Source: Hyphomicrobiaceae bacterium | GTDB taxonomy: Bacteria; Pseudomonadota; Alphaproteobacteria; Rhizobiales; HXMU1428-3 | Direction: 5' to 3' | Assembly: GCA_028285025.1 (NCBI GenBank) | Contig: JANQQH010000138.1 | Location: 1 to 20,951, forward strand | DNA: 20,951 nt | Part shown: piece by piece, positions 6,359 to 16,284 of the stretch | Position numbering within the stretch: the first letter of the stretch is position 1 | How the letters are laid out: every line of letters starts with the position of its first letter | Translations under genes and position numbers: made by a program | Notes under the pieces: model-generated | The model's input: the letters and a program-made list of their open reading frames with translations, nothing else | What the model was told of the DNA's origin: nothing | Databases searched by the model: none

Positions 6359-6523
6359 TCAATAGCAAATATGACCCATTATCATTTTCTGACCAGGTCC
6401 AGTCAAAGCATTCGCGCAGAGCAGAGCCGCTTTAACAGGAGCGAACACATTATCGGGCTTGAAACAAATTGGATTTGAAACAAAGTGCACTGAGAGTTCT
6501 AGCATGAAACTTTGTTTCAAACA
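6359..6523 (-). other. GC-richer block directly after maeB with a 48-codon open frame; possible small gene or repeat remnant
   Basis: This block starts at the maeB stop and is about 54% GC over 6391-6460, in a strip otherwise clearly more AT-rich. On the minus strand a frame from ATG 6505 to TGA 6359-6361 encodes 48 aa with protein-like composition, including FKPDNVFAPVKAALLCANAL and ending GHICY. A second frame from ATG 6525, overlapping the maeB stop as TGATG, gives 24 codons. Neither has a ribosome binding site of its own. The region may be a small translationally coupled gene, a repeated intergenic element, or debris of a lost gene. I do not recognise a family. Confidence 0.35.
6474..6521. 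repeat. 13-bp perfect inverted repeat just after the maeB stop
   Basis: TTTGAAACAAAGT (6474-6486) is matched exactly by ACTTTGTTTCAAA (6509-6521) with a 22-nt loop. A further direct copy of TTGAAACAAA lies at 6459-6468. It begins 3 nt past the maeB stop and could act as the transcript's 3' hairpin, but it has no following T tract. Confidence 0.65.
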
Positions 6524-8794
6524 TCACCCGTTCACATCATATGCTGCCAGTGCTGCCATGTTCACAATGTCGCTATCTTTGGCCCCCACTGGCACCAACT
6601 GAATTGATTTTTCCAGCCCCACCAACAGCGGCCCGATAACAGTACCTTCTGATAATTCATGCAACATCTTGGGCGCAATACTGGCAGAATGGAAGGCTGG
6701 CATAACCAAAACATTGGCTGTGTCTGATAACCGGCAAAATGGGTACATAGCCAGCGCCTCTTTATTCAACGCCACATCAGCCGCCATTTCCCCATCGTAT
6801 TCAAAATCCACATTGCGGCTATCCAAAATCTGCACCGCTTCGCGCACCCGATCTGAGCGTTCGCCTTCCGGGTGACCAAAAGTGGAATAGGCAAGCATTG
6901 CCACGCGAGGCTCTGTGCCCAAACGGCGTGATACTTTGGCTGCCTGGCAGGCAATGTCTGCCAGCTCTTGGGCTGTGGGCATATCATGCACAGAGGTGTC
7001 TGCCACCATCACGGCCCGACCTTTACTCAAAATTAAAGAGACGCCAATTGGTACTTCATCAGGGGTTTTGTCCAAAACCTTTAACACGTCTTCAAATACA
7101 ATAGACCAATTGCGCGTTACGCCGGCAACCATTGCATCAGCATGGCCATGGGCCACCATTGAGGCGCCAAAAATAATCCGGTCTGTATTGGTCATGCGCA
7201 AACAATCGCGCAACATAAAGCCCTTGCGTTGCAAGCGCTCATAAAGATAATCGGCATAAAGCTCATTATGTTCAGAGGTGCGTGCATTGATAATTTCAAA
7301 TACGTCGCGATATTCAATGCCTGCGTCTTTAAATGCCTCTAAAACTTGCTTTTCACGTCCAATCAGCACCGGTTGGCCAAGGCCAGAGTTATAAAATGTG
7401 TTGGCCGCGCGAACCACTTGGCTTTCTTCACCTTCAGCAAACACGACCCGGCGCGGATTTTTTCGCACTTGGTGGAAAATGGCATGCAACCAGCCAGCTA
7501 CCGGGTCAAGACGGGCTGACAAGCGGTGAGAATATTCTTCCATATCAATAATCGGTGTGCGCGCAACGCCTGTGTCCATTGCTGCTTTGGCCACAGCTGG
7601 GGGCACATGGCTGATCAAGCGTGGGTCAAATGGGGCGGGAATGATGTATTCAGGCCCATATTTTGGCCGCTGGCCGTGATAGGCTGCGGCCACATCATCG
7701 GGCACATCTTCACGCGCTAATTTGGCCAGGGCTTGGGCTGCTGCGATTTTCATTTCTTCATTTATTTCTGTGGCGTGAACATCAAGCGCACCGCGGAAAA
7801 TATAAGGAAAGCCAAGCACATTGTTCACCTGGTTTGAATAATCAGAGCGGCCGGTCGCCATAATCGCGTCATCACGCACCTGCGCCACTTCTTCAGGGCG
7901 GATCTCTGGATCAGGGTTGGCCATGGCAAAAATAATTGGGTTATCAGCCATTGACTTGACCATATCTTGACTTACAAGCCCGCCCATGGAAAGTCCATAA
8001 AACACATCAGCCCCTTCTAGCGCTTCTTCTAGTGTGCGCGCATCTGTCTGGGCTGCATGAACGGATTTCCATTGATCCATGCCCTCTTTGCGGCCTTTAT
8101 AAACCACGCCATTACGATCAACCATCAACGCGTTATTTTGTGGTAAGCCCATTGCCTTGGCCAGTGAAACACATGAAATTGCGGCAGCGCCGGCGCCGGC
8201 ACACACCAATTTCACATCCTTAATATCGCGTCCAGTCAGATGAAGAGCATTGACCAAAGCGGCTGTTGAGATAATTGCCGTGCCGTGCTGGTCATCATGG
8301 AATACTGGAATGTCCATCATCTTGCGTAATTTCTGCTCAATGATAAAACAATCAGGCGCTTTAATGTCTTCTAAGTTAATGCCGCCAAAAGCTGGCCCTA
8401 AATAGCGCACGCAATTAATAAATTCATCAACATCTTCAGTATCCACTTCCAAATCAATGGAGTCTACATCCGCAAACCGCTTAAACAATACGGACTTGCC
8501 TTCCATCACTGGTTTGGATGCCAGCGCCCCTAAATTACCTAGCCCCAAAATCGCCGTCCCGTTGGAAATCACGGCCACCATATTGCCCTTATTGGTATAG
8601 TCGTAAGCGCTATGGGCATTTTCAGCTATTGCTTGCACAGGGACGGCAACGCCTGGCGAATATGCCAAGCTTAAATCTCTTTGCGTCGCCATTGGTTTGG
8701 TTGGTGTAATTTCCAATTTGCCTGGTTTATCGCCGGCATGAAATTGCAAAGCTTCTTGCGCCGTAAATTGGTTTTTTTCAGATTTTATAGGCAT
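6524..8794 (-). CDS. maeB: NADP-dependent malic enzyme (MaeB type) with C-terminal phosphotransacetylase-like domain
   Basis: Oxidatively decarboxylates malate to pyruvate with reduction of NADP+. The 756 residues match the large MaeB form: malic enzyme N-terminal domain (about 12-155) with catalytic Y45 in [10 protein letters not shown] and K105 in LFKRFADVD; metal-binding HDDQHGT at 166-172; NAD(P)-binding domain (about 160-400) with the dinucleotide fold VCAGAGAAA (197-205); and a phosphotransacetylase-like domain (about 430-756), which in this family regulates the enzyme (for example by acetyl-CoA) rather than being an established acetyltransferase. I prefer ATG 8794 to an in-frame GTG at 8812; neither has a strong ribosome binding site. 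It is transcribed divergently from mutS. Confidence 0.95.
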   Translation of the reverse strand: MPIKSEKNQFTAQEALQFHAGDKPGKLEITPTKPMATQRDLSLAYSPGVAVPVQAIAENAHSAYDYTNKGNMVAVISNGTAILGLGNLGALASKPVMEGKSVLFKRFADVDSIDLEVDTEDVDEFINCVRYLGPAFGGINLEDIKAPDCFIIEQKLRKMMDIPVFHDDQHGTAIISTAALVNALHLTGRDIKDVKLVCAGAGAAAISCVSLAKAMGLPQNNALMVDRNGVVYKGRKEGMDQWKSVHAAQTDARTLEEALEGADVFYGLSMGGLVSQDMVKSMADNPIIFAMANPDPEIRPEEVAQVRDDAIMATGRSDYSNQVNNVLGFPYIFRGALDVHATEINEEMKIAAAQALAKLAREDVPDDVAAAYHGQRPKYGPEYIIPAPFDPRLISHVPPAVAKAAMDTGVARTPIIDMEEYSHRLSARLDPVAGWLHAIFHQVRKNPRRVVFAEGEESQVVRAANTFYNSGLGQPVLIGREKQVLEAFKDAGIEYRDVFEIINARTSEHNELYADYLYERLQRKGFMLRDCLRMTNTDRIIFGASMVAHGHADAMVAGVTRNWSIVFEDVLKVLDKTPDEVPIGVSLILSKGRAVMVADTSVHDMPTAQELADIACQAAKVSRRLGTEPRVAMLAYSTFGHPEGERSDRVREAVQILDSRNVDFEYDGEMAADVALNKEALAMYPFCRLSDTANVLVMPAFHSASIAPKMLHELSEGTVIGPLLVGLEKSIQLVPVGAKDSDIVNMAALAAYDVNG

Positions 8795-9133
8795 AATTTG
8801 ATGGGATCCCACGACAAAGAATAGGGTTATGGTTGAATCAACAATGAAACTAAAGTGAGCTTAGAATGGAAGCGACCACCATCGCAATCTTTCTTTGCCA
8901 CTCAACAACCGTTTTTCCTCGCTTGTCTATTAAGCTTAGGGACAACACAGATGAAATTGTCTGAAAACAAGCCATTTTTCCACGTCTCAATCGCAAACAA
9001 GCTAGAATTTTCAATAAAGCCTCTGTAGTGTTCTAAAATACAATCCGACATCAGAATAAGCAAAATCGAAAAAATTGTGCATCAAAACCATAGTTGCGGA
9101 CTCATAAGAGCACGAATTAAGGGAGAAGTAAGC
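8795..9133. promoter_or_regulatory. Divergent maeB-mutS intergenic region
   Basis: About 340 bp shared by the divergent maeB and mutS starts, with no convincing ORF. An 11-bp palindrome GTTGAATCAAC (8832-8842) lies 38 bp upstream of the maeB ATG and could be an operator half-site. No clear promoter hexamers or known regulator box are recognised. Confidence 0.4.
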
Positions 9134-11929
9134 GTGGCGCACCCTGAAAAAAAGAGCAAGCAAAACCGGTCAACCGATGCTGTTGAAACGCCAACAACAG
9201 TTTCAAAGCCTAAAGACAAACCCTCCCCAGTTATTGCCCAATATCTTGAGCTGAAAGCGGTTAACCCTGGCTACCTCCTGATGTATCAATTAGGGGACTT
9301 CTTTGAACTGTTTTTTGAAGACGCTATTTTGGCCTCAGAAAAACTAGGACTTACATTGACCAAACGGGGCACTTATCAGGGAAAAGATATTCCCATGGCC
9401 GGTGTGCCGCTCAAAACCATCAATGACTATTTACAAAAGGCCATTCGCGCCGGTTTTCGTGTGGCTATTATTGAGCAATTGGAAGACCCCGCAGAGGCTA
9501 AAAAGCGCGGTGCAAAAGCTGTGGTGAAACGAGATGTCACACGACTTGTCACCCCTGGCACGTTAACCGAAGACACTTTGCTGGAGGCGGGCGCCAACAA
9601 TTACCTGACCGCAATTTTCCAAAACCCACAAGATCATAGCGATAAATCTGCCAAGCAAGATGATTTATCCTACTGCCTGGCCAGTCTGGATATCTCAACC
9701 GGGGAATTTCTCATTGCCCGGGCCAAAGAAACAGATTTGGGCGGTGAGATTGCACGTCTTAGCCCCAGTGAAATTATTCTGTCCGACATGATTATAAATA
9801 GCGCGTCAATCAAAACCAGCCTAGCAAGTTTTGAAGGGGCACTCACACCGGTTCCTCATGCCTCCTATTCCAGCTTAAGCGGTGAGGCCAGTTTAAAGGC
9901 CGCTTTACATGTTGAAGACTTATCAGCCTTTGGTGACTTTTCTCGCGGAGACCTAGCTGCCATTGGCGCGTTGCTTAAATATGTGGAGCTGACCCAAATT
10001 GGCAAAAAACCGCTTATTCGCCCGCCTGCCCAAGCAAGCCAAAGCACCTATATGAGTATTGATGCGGCAACGCGCACCAATCTAGAGCTGATCAAATCCA
10101 CCCAGATGACCAAAAAGGGATCGCTGTTTGATGCCATTGATCGCACTGTCACCGGGCCTGGCGCGCGCACCCTTGCTGCCCAGATCAGCACCCCGCTTTA
10201 CGATGTGAGTGCCATTAACGAGCGCCTTAATGCTTTGGAGTTTTTTGTCACCAACAGTGCCGCGCGCGACACAATACGCAAAACCATGCGCCACACCCCT
10301 GACATTGCGCGCGCTTTATCACGTCTGAGCCTGAACCGAGCCGGGCCGAAAGATTTAGGCGCTATAAAATACGGCCTGATTGTAGCTGATATCATCAATA
10401 AAGAGCTGGAACAGGTCAAAAATGATCACCTGCCAGAAAAACTCAAAACCATAAAAGCTGATTTACTATTTGCCAGCGGCAAATTAACTGACCAATTAAA
10501 AGCTGCCCTTAGCCAAGAGCTGCCTTTGCAAATTCGTGATGGTGATTTCATCAACCAGGGTTATCATCAGCCGCTCGATGAACAACGCATCTTGCGTGAC
10601 CAAAGCCGCTCCATCTTAGCCAGCCTACAAGCAGACTACCGCGAGCTAACTGGTATCAAATCACTAAAAATTCGTCATAATAATCAATTTGGCTTTTTTG
10701 TCGAAGTTACCCAACTCAATGCCAGCCAATTGCTCACTGGGCCTTTGAGCGATACTTTCCGGCATCGTCAAACCTTGGCCAACAATGTGCGCTTTACCAC
10801 TCAACAACTTGTTGAAATAGAGTCGCAAATCACCATGGCTGCGGACAGAGCCTTAGCGATAGAAAAAGAGCTGTTTGAAGATCTACAAGAGCTTGCTTGT
10901 CAAGCCAGCGATAAAATTAGCCAACTGGCTGAAAGCCTTGCTCAGCTAGATGTCACTTTAGGTCTGGCCCTTTTGAGTGAAGAGCAAAACTACACCCGTC
11001 CTGTGGTTGACAACAGCCACACTTTTTTCATTCAAAATGGACGCCACCCGGTTGTTGAGCAAGCGCTGCGTGCTTCAAAAGCTGGGCCCTTTATTGAAAA
11101 CGACTGTAGCCTTTCGCCAACCCATCAAAAAACCACCGCTCACATCTGGATTCTAACTGGGCCAAACATGGCTGGTAAATCAACCTTTTTGCGCCAAAAC
11201 GCGCTGATTGCCATCCTGGCGCAAATGGGATGTTTCGTACCGGCCAGCAAAGCCCATATTGGTTTGATTGATCGTTTGTTTTCGCGCGTTGGGGCCTCAG
11301 ATGATTTGGCGCGCGGGCGCTCTACCTTCATGGTGGAAATGGTTGAAACGGCTGCCATCCTTAATCAAGCAACCAACCGTTCTCTTATTATTTTGGATGA
11401 GATCGGGCGCGGCACAGCTACCTTTGATGGCCTGTCCATTGCCTGGGCGACCATTGAATATCTTCATGATCACGTCAAAGCACGTTCCCTGTTTGCCACT
11501 CATTATCACGAGCTTACAGGCCTTAAGGAAAAACTAAACCACATCACCAATGCCACCATTGAAGTTAAAGAATGGAATGATGACATTGTGTTTCTTCACC
11601 AGGTCATCAAAGGGGCTGCTGACCGTTCTTATGGCATTCAAGTTGGTAAACTGGCCGGCTTGCCCGCCCCGGTGGTGAAACGTGCGACTGAAGTATTGCG
11701 CCATCTTGAAACTGAAAACGAGAAAACCGGCGCCATTAACCAACTTGACGATTTGCCTCTGTTTTCGATGGAATTACCAGTAGAAACGGAAGACAGTGCA
11801 CCTACAATCGATGTTGACCCCATTGCGGGCCAACTGGCCCGAGAATTAGAGGCTATTAACCCTGATGATATAACGCCTAAAGCGGCTCTTGAGCTTATTT
11901 ACAAATTAAAAACCATCACCACACTATAA
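9134..11929 (+). CDS. mutS: DNA mismatch repair protein MutS
   Basis: Recognises mispaired and looped DNA and starts mismatch repair with MutL. The 931 residues include a mismatch-binding domain with the Phe-X-Glu motif F56-F-E58 in GDFFELFFEDA, the connector, core lever and clamp regions, and an ABC-type ATPase domain with Walker A GPNMAGKST (676-684), Walker B ending D755-E756 in LIILDEIGRGT, and FATHYHELT. The C-terminus ends with the conserved tetramerisation-type segment ITPKAALELIYKLK. I chose GTG 9134 because GGGAG (9121-9125) lies 8 nt before it; the frame also opens at GTG 9077 with no ribosome binding site. About 30 lysine-rich, low-complexity residues precede domain I. It is followed 86 bp later by glnD. 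Confidence 0.97.
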   Translation: MAHPEKKSKQNRSTDAVETPTTVSKPKDKPSPVIAQYLELKAVNPGYLLMYQLGDFFELFFEDAILASEKLGLTLTKRGTYQGKDIPMAGVPLKTINDYLQKAIRAGFRVAIIEQLEDPAEAKKRGAKAVVKRDVTRLVTPGTLTEDTLLEAGANNYLTAIFQNPQDHSDKSAKQDDLSYCLASLDISTGEFLIARAKETDLGGEIARLSPSEIILSDMIINSASIKTSLASFEGALTPVPHASYSSLSGEASLKAALHVEDLSAFGDFSRGDLAAIGALLKYVELTQIGKKPLIRPPAQASQSTYMSIDAATRTNLELIKSTQMTKKGSLFDAIDRTVTGPGARTLAAQISTPLYDVSAINERLNALEFFVTNSAARDTIRKTMRHTPDIARALSRLSLNRAGPKDLGAIKYGLIVADIINKELEQVKNDHLPEKLKTIKADLLFASGKLTDQLKAALSQELPLQIRDGDFINQGYHQPLDEQRILRDQSRSILASLQADYRELTGIKSLKIRHNNQFGFFVEVTQLNASQLLTGPLSDTFRHRQTLANNVRFTTQQLVEIESQITMAADRALAIEKELFEDLQELACQASDKISQLAESLAQLDVTLGLALLSEEQNYTRPVVDNSHTFFIQNGRHPVVEQALRASKAGPFIENDCSLSPTHQKTTAHIWILTGPNMAGKSTFLRQNALIAILAQMGCFVPASKAHIGLIDRLFSRVGASDDLARGRSTFMVEMVETAAILNQATNRSLIILDEIGRGTATFDGLSIAWATIEYLHDHVKARSLFATHYHELTGLKEKLNHITNATIEVKEWNDDIVFLHQVIKGAADRSYGIQVGKLAGLPAPVVKRATEVLRHLETENEKTGAINQLDDLPLFSMELPVETEDSAPTIDVDPIAGQLARELEAINPDDITPKAALELIYKLKTITTL

Positions 11930-12015
11930 ATATGCTATCCAAGTGTTCTTTTTCCGATATATTGGAACATACTATTATTTTTTAATTCGTCGCAGAGAAA
12001 AACCTACCCAATCAA

Positions 12016-14784
12016 ATGGAAAATCGTATCTCTACTTGTGCTCCTTTTTTTGATCCAGATGACTTAAGACAAGAGTTATCTGACTTGTGGCGCGCGCATC
12101 AGAAAAATGAAAGTAAGCTTCGCTCAGAAATTTTAAGCCGGTTATGGGCGTTAAAAAAACATGCTCACGGCCAAGCTGAAAACAAACTGTTGCAAGATGG
12201 AGATGGCCGCCTTTGCTCTGAAGCTCTAAGTCTGTTTCAAGATGAGCTTATTCGTGTCCTTTACGATTTTACCACCTGGCATGTTTATCGCGCTAGTAAC
12301 CCAACTGCGGCTGAACGCATTGCTATTGTTGCCACGGGTGGTTATGGACGCGGCGCACTGGCACCTGGTTCTGACATCGATTTGCTGTTCTTGCTCCCTT
12401 ACAAGCAAACCGCTTGGGGGGAAAGTGTTATTGAATATATCCTTTATCTATTATGGGACATGGGCTTTAAAGTTGGCCATGCCACCCGCTCTGTGGAACA
12501 ATCCATCCGCTTTGCAAAAGAAGACATGACGATCCGAACCGCTTTGATTGACAGTCGTTTTCTTTGGGGGGAACACCCTCTTTTTGATGAATTTATCAAC
12601 AAGTTTAAAGAGCAGATTATCAAAGGAAGCACGCGCGAATTTATTGAAGCAAAACTGGAAGAACGTGATCAGCGCCATAAACGATCTGGCGCTTCGCGTT
12701 ACATGGTTGAACCTAACATCAAAGATGGCAAAGGCGGTCAGCGTGATTTGCACACCCTGCACTGGATTGCAAAATATGTCACGTTTGAGCAAAACAATCC
12801 AGATTTGTCGACTTCAGAAATTTTTACGCAAGAAGAATATCATACGTTTAAGCATTGCGATGATTTTTTATGGACCGTGCGTTGTCATTTGCATTTTCTA
12901 ACCGGTCGGGCTGAAGAGCGAATTTCCTTTGATCATCAAAAAGCTATGGCGGAACGGCTTGGCTATCGCGAGAGTGATGGGATGCAGGCTGTTGAGCGCT
13001 TTATGAAGCATTATTTCCTTATTGCCAAAGAGGTTGGTAATTTGACCCGGATTTTGTGTGCCGACCTGGAAATGAAACAATTAAAAGCTACCCCAAAACT
13101 CAATACCTTTTTGTCCCATTTGGGATGGAAGCAGCGTTCGGCCCTGCGCAAATCAAGCGATTTTAAAATTGAAAATGGGCGTATCAACATCATTCACAAA
13201 GACACTTTCAAACGTGACCCTGTTAATCTGATCCGCATTTTCAAAGTTGCCAATAACTTTAACGCTTTTTTGCACCCAAGTGCCATGCGCCAAATTCGTG
13301 CCTCGCTACGTTTGGTGGATCAAATACGACAAGACCCTAACGCCAATCGCATTTTTCTTGAGTTACTCACCTCAAAAAACAATCCTGAAAATGCTTTGCG
13401 CCGTATGAATGAATCTGGTGTTCTTGGCCATTTTATGCCTGAATTTGGCCAGATCGTTTCCATGATGCAATTTAATATGTATCATCACTTTACTGTGGAT
13501 GAGCACCTTATTCGCACCGTTGGTGAATTGGCTTGGATTGATCGGGGCGAAGCGCAAGACCCGCTGCCTTTGTCTCACAATATTATTCACACCATTTCTA
13601 AACGACGCGCTTTATATGTGACCGCCTTTTTGCATGACATTGCTAAGGGGCGCAAAGAAGACCATTCGATTGCTGGTGCGCGTGAGGCCCGCACCATTTG
13701 CCCGCGCCTGGGCTTGTCTGAAACAGAGACCGAAACGGTTGCCTGGCTCATTCAAGAACATCTTACCATGAGCCAGTTTGCCCAAAGCCGCGATCTAAAC
13801 GACCCGCAAACCATCAAAGATTTTGCCGATATTGTGCAAAGTCCGGAGCGCTTAAAATTATTACTGGTTCTAACCGTTTGTGATATTCGGGCGGTGGGCC
13901 CTGGCACATGGAATGGTTGGAAGGGGCAATTGTTAAGAAGTCTTTATTATCAAACAGAGCTGTTGCTTTCTGGCGGTTACTCTAGTGAGACACATCAAAA
14001 CCAGATAGAAAGCGCAATTAACCAGTTTAGTGAAAAACTTAATGGCTGGACCAAGGAAGAGATTAGCACTTACACCGAACGTCATTATCCGGCCTATTGG
14101 CTGAAGACTGAAACAGCCACGCAAATTGCTCATGCCAAACTGGTGCGCAAAGCGCAAAACAAAGACTTAAAGTTGGCTCATCAAGTTACTAGTGATGCTT
14201 TTACTGATCATACTTCAATCACTATTTACACCACCGCGCACCCGAAATTATTATCCATGATTGCTGGCAGTTGCGCGGCAACTGGTGCTAATATTATTGA
14301 TGCACAAGTAACCACGACCCAAGATGGTATGGCTCTTGATACAATTTCCATAAAGCGTGAATTTGATCACTCTGATGATGAAAAGCGCCGCGCGCAAACC
14401 ATTACTGACACCTTAGAACAACTCATCCGCGGCGCGCGCCATTTAAACAACCTGACCCCCAACAAACAAAATTGGAAAGGGCGCAAAGACGCCTTTTATG
14501 TTGCCCCGGATGTAACCGTTGATAATAGTGTCTCGAATGACCAAACCGTCATAGAAGTGCGCTGCCTTGATCGGCCTGGTCTGTTGTTTGAGCTGACCCA
14601 CATGATCGGCGAATTGAACCTGGACATCACCAGCGCGCACATTGCCACTTATGGTGAAAAGGCTGTTGATGTGTTTTACGTCACAGATCTAACGGGTGGT
14701 AAAATCCACAATGAGCGCCGCCAGCGCCAAATAGAGACAAGCCTGCTTGAGGTTTTAAAAGGGGAAAGCGCTTTGTGTGCTTAA
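12016..14784 (+). CDS. glnD: Bifunctional uridylyltransferase/uridylyl-removing enzyme GlnD
   Basis: Glutamine sensor that uridylylates PII proteins (GlnB/GlnK) under nitrogen limitation and removes the UMP when glutamine is plentiful. At 922 aa it has the full family architecture. The nucleotidyltransferase domain has GGYGRG (108-113) and the metal ligands D120 and D122 in GSDIDLLFL. The HD hydrolase domain has FLHDIAKG with H540-D541. Two C-terminal ACT domains (about 734-810 and 845-915) bind glutamine, the second containing CLDRPGLLFELTHMI. ATG 12016 is the natural start though its ribosome binding site is weak. It lies in the same direction as mutS with an 86-bp gap and converges with the HNH gene 36 bp downstream. 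Confidence 0.97.
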   Translation: MENRISTCAPFFDPDDLRQELSDLWRAHQKNESKLRSEILSRLWALKKHAHGQAENKLLQDGDGRLCSEALSLFQDELIRVLYDFTTWHVYRASNPTAAERIAIVATGGYGRGALAPGSDIDLLFLLPYKQTAWGESVIEYILYLLWDMGFKVGHATRSVEQSIRFAKEDMTIRTALIDSRFLWGEHPLFDEFINKFKEQIIKGSTREFIEAKLEERDQRHKRSGASRYMVEPNIKDGKGGQRDLHTLHWIAKYVTFEQNNPDLSTSEIFTQEEYHTFKHCDDFLWTVRCHLHFLTGRAEERISFDHQKAMAERLGYRESDGMQAVERFMKHYFLIAKEVGNLTRILCADLEMKQLKATPKLNTFLSHLGWKQRSALRKSSDFKIENGRINIIHKDTFKRDPVNLIRIFKVANNFNAFLHPSAMRQIRASLRLVDQIRQDPNANRIFLELLTSKNNPENALRRMNESGVLGHFMPEFGQIVSMMQFNMYHHFTVDEHLIRTVGELAWIDRGEAQDPLPLSHNIIHTISKRRALYVTAFLHDIAKGRKEDHSIAGAREARTICPRLGLSETETETVAWLIQEHLTMSQFAQSRDLNDPQTIKDFADIVQSPERLKLLLVLTVCDIRAVGPGTWNGWKGQLLRSLYYQTELLLSGGYSSETHQNQIESAINQFSEKLNGWTKEEISTYTERHYPAYWLKTETATQIAHAKLVRKAQNKDLKLAHQVTSDAFTDHTSITIYTTAHPKLLSMIAGSCAATGANIIDAQVTTTQDGMALDTISIKREFDHSDDEKRRAQTITDTLEQLIRGARHLNNLTPNKQNWKGRKDAFYVAPDVTVDNSVSNDQTVIEVRCLDRPGLLFELTHMIGELNLDITSAHIATYGEKAVDVFYVTDLTGGKIHNERRQRQIETSLLEVLKGESALCA

Positions 14785-14820
14785 TTTGTGTGCTTTGAAG
14801 GTCAAGCAACTTATTTTGTC

Positions 14821-15417
14821 CTATTCTTCCAACTCGGTATCCCAATAGAGATAATCCATCCAACTTTCATGCAAATAATTTGGGGGAAACAGGCGCCCAT
14901 TTTTATGTAATTGAAACACCGTTGGCCTATACGGCTTTTGCTGCGGGATCATACCTGCCTTTTCAGGCAGTTTATTGCCTTTGGCCAAATTACAGGGCGC
15001 ACACGCGGCCACTACATTGTCCCAGCGTGTCAAACCGCCTTTCGAGCGCGGGATCACATGGTCAAAAGTTAGGTCATTTTTCGCGCCGCAATATTGGCAC
15101 ATGAACTTATCACGTAAAAACAGGTTAAAGCGCGTGAAGGCGGGATAGCGGGCCGGGCGTACATAATTTTTAAGCGCTACAACACTGGGCAAATTCATGG
15201 TGAAGGACGGGCTATAGACCTTCTTTTCATAAACTTGCAAGATCTGGACACGCTCCAGAAAGACAGACTTAACCGCTTCCTGCCAGCTCCATAATGATAA
15301 AGGGTAATAGCTCAAGGGCCGATAATCAGCATTCAACACCAGGGCTGGGCACGCTTCCAGTGAGCGCGACTTTAAGGCGTTTTTTCCAGCACGAATAGCT
15401 GTATTTAATGTCGTCAA
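14821..15417 (-). CDS. HNH endonuclease family protein
   Basis: A 198-residue protein with an HNH nuclease fold at about 103-150. Its two zinc-binding Cys pairs are C107/C110 (CQYC) and C139/C142 (CAPC), with the catalytic H120 in TFDHVIPRSKGG and N134/N143 completing the motif. The N-terminal half (PALVLNADYRPLSYYPLSLW) is characteristic of a chromosomal HNH family widespread in alphaproteobacteria; its cellular role is not established and nothing nearby suggests restriction or phage function. The start is called as TTG 15417, with GAGG about 10 nt upstream, because the next in-frame ATG lies deep in the domain. A 7-codon ORF (ATG 15437, stop 15414-15416) overlaps this start. The gene converges with glnD. 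Confidence 0.92.
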   Translation of the reverse strand: MTTLNTAIRAGKNALKSRSLEACPALVLNADYRPLSYYPLSLWSWQEAVKSVFLERVQILQVYEKKVYSPSFTMNLPSVVALKNYVRPARYPAFTRFNLFLRDKFMCQYCGAKNDLTFDHVIPRSKGGLTRWDNVVAACAPCNLAKGNKLPEKAGMIPQQKPYRPTVFQLHKNGRLFPPNYLHESWMDYLYWDTELEE

Positions 15418-15541
15418 AGGCGTCGTTCCTCACTCATATTAAAGGGGAAAGGCAACACGCAACAATTATTATTACTAAGCAAGCTCGAAATATCAGCGAA
15501 CCATGACAAGTTGATGACGAGCATGTCGTATCTGCGAAAGA

Positions 15542-15575
15542 TTGTAAAGAGGACACAAGTCTTTAATCTTTACAA
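15542..15575. repeat. 9-bp inverted repeat between the HNH and esterase genes
   Basis: TTGTAAAGA (15542-15550) is matched by TCTTTACAA (15567-15575) with a 16-nt spacer, 125 bp upstream of the HNH start. It may be a regulatory site for the HNH gene or part of the esterase 3' end; no T tract follows on the minus strand. Confidence 0.35.
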
Positions 15576-15639
15576 GTGATTATCCTGTCACATTCACAAC
15601 GAAAAGAGGCTTCCTTTTTCTCTCATTGACCAACCAAAT

Positions 15640-16284
15640 TTATAGCACTTTTTGTAAAAATTCTCCGCCCAACTGCAACCCCTTCGCATCTATGCCATGG
15701 CCCACACTAGGGCTAATATGGGTTTTCAGGTCAATACTTGCATGTCTTAGCGCGGTTTCAGCCTCACTCAATGCCTGAACGGGGATTACGTCATCCATGG
15801 CGCCATGCACTAATAATACTGGTGCTTTATGGGTTAATTGCCCTTTTAAATGCTCTGGCCCGGCCAATTTTCCTGAATAGCCAATAATGCCTGCCAAAGG
15901 CTTTGAGCGGCGCAAGCCCACATGTAGCGCCATCATTGTTCCTTGAGAGAACCCAACCAGGACCAATTGCTGTTCATCTAAGCCATAGTGTTTTAATTCT
16001 TGATCCAAAGACGCTTGCAAGTTGGGGCCAGCTTTTTCAACACCGCGCCAATATTCTGTTGGATCACGCATGGTAAGATCGAACCATTGAAAACCGCCAA
16101 ATGGGTTCATTGCACATGGTTCAGGTGCATCAGGACTGATAAAAACTGTATTTGGTAAAAGCGCCTGCCATTGATTTCCTATCCCGATTAGGTCTTGTCC
16201 ATTGGCCCCATAGCCGTGCAAGAATACCACAAGTGATTTCACCTTAGCCGCTTGAGGCTGTATTCGATAAACTTGTCCTGTCAC
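15640..16284 (-). CDS. Carboxylesterase/phospholipase family alpha/beta hydrolase (YpfH-like)
   Basis: A 214-residue cytoplasmic serine hydrolase of the Abhydrolase_2 (phospholipase/carboxylesterase) family, which cleaves short-chain and thio-esters. The oxyanion-region motif LHGYGANGQD is at 22-31. The catalytic triad is S113 in GFSQG, D164 in HGAMDDVIP and H196 in VGHGID. The GTG start at 16284 is well supported: a perfect GGAGG lies 5 nt before it. No signal peptide. The natural substrate cannot be told from sequence. It is flanked by long spacers and appears to be a single-gene unit. Confidence 0.93.
   Translation of the reverse strand: MTGQVYRIQPQAAKVKSLVVFLHGYGANGQDLIGIGNQWQALLPNTVFISPDAPEPCAMNPFGGFQWFDLTMRDPTEYWRGVEKAGPNLQASLDQELKHYGLDEQQLVLVGFSQGTMMALHVGLRRSKPLAGIIGYSGKLAGPEHLKGQLTHKAPVLLVHGAMDDVIPVQALSEAETALRHASIDLKTHISPSVGHGIDAKGLQLGGEFLQKVL

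Noticed and set aside
6669..8709. Several 60-110 codon frames on the plus strand opposite maeB
   Set aside because: They are shadows of the maeB reading frame; maeB's motifs and full length settle the coding strand.
11930..12015. Terminator between mutS and glnD (TGTTC/GAACA stem followed by TTTTTT)
   Set aside because: Only a 5-bp stem with a long loop, and the T run is 8 nt away; too weak to annotate.
14821..15417. HNH gene as part of a restriction or phage defence system
   Set aside because: No methyltransferase, specificity or phage genes nearby, and the protein belongs to a chromosomal HNH family seen next to ordinary genes.
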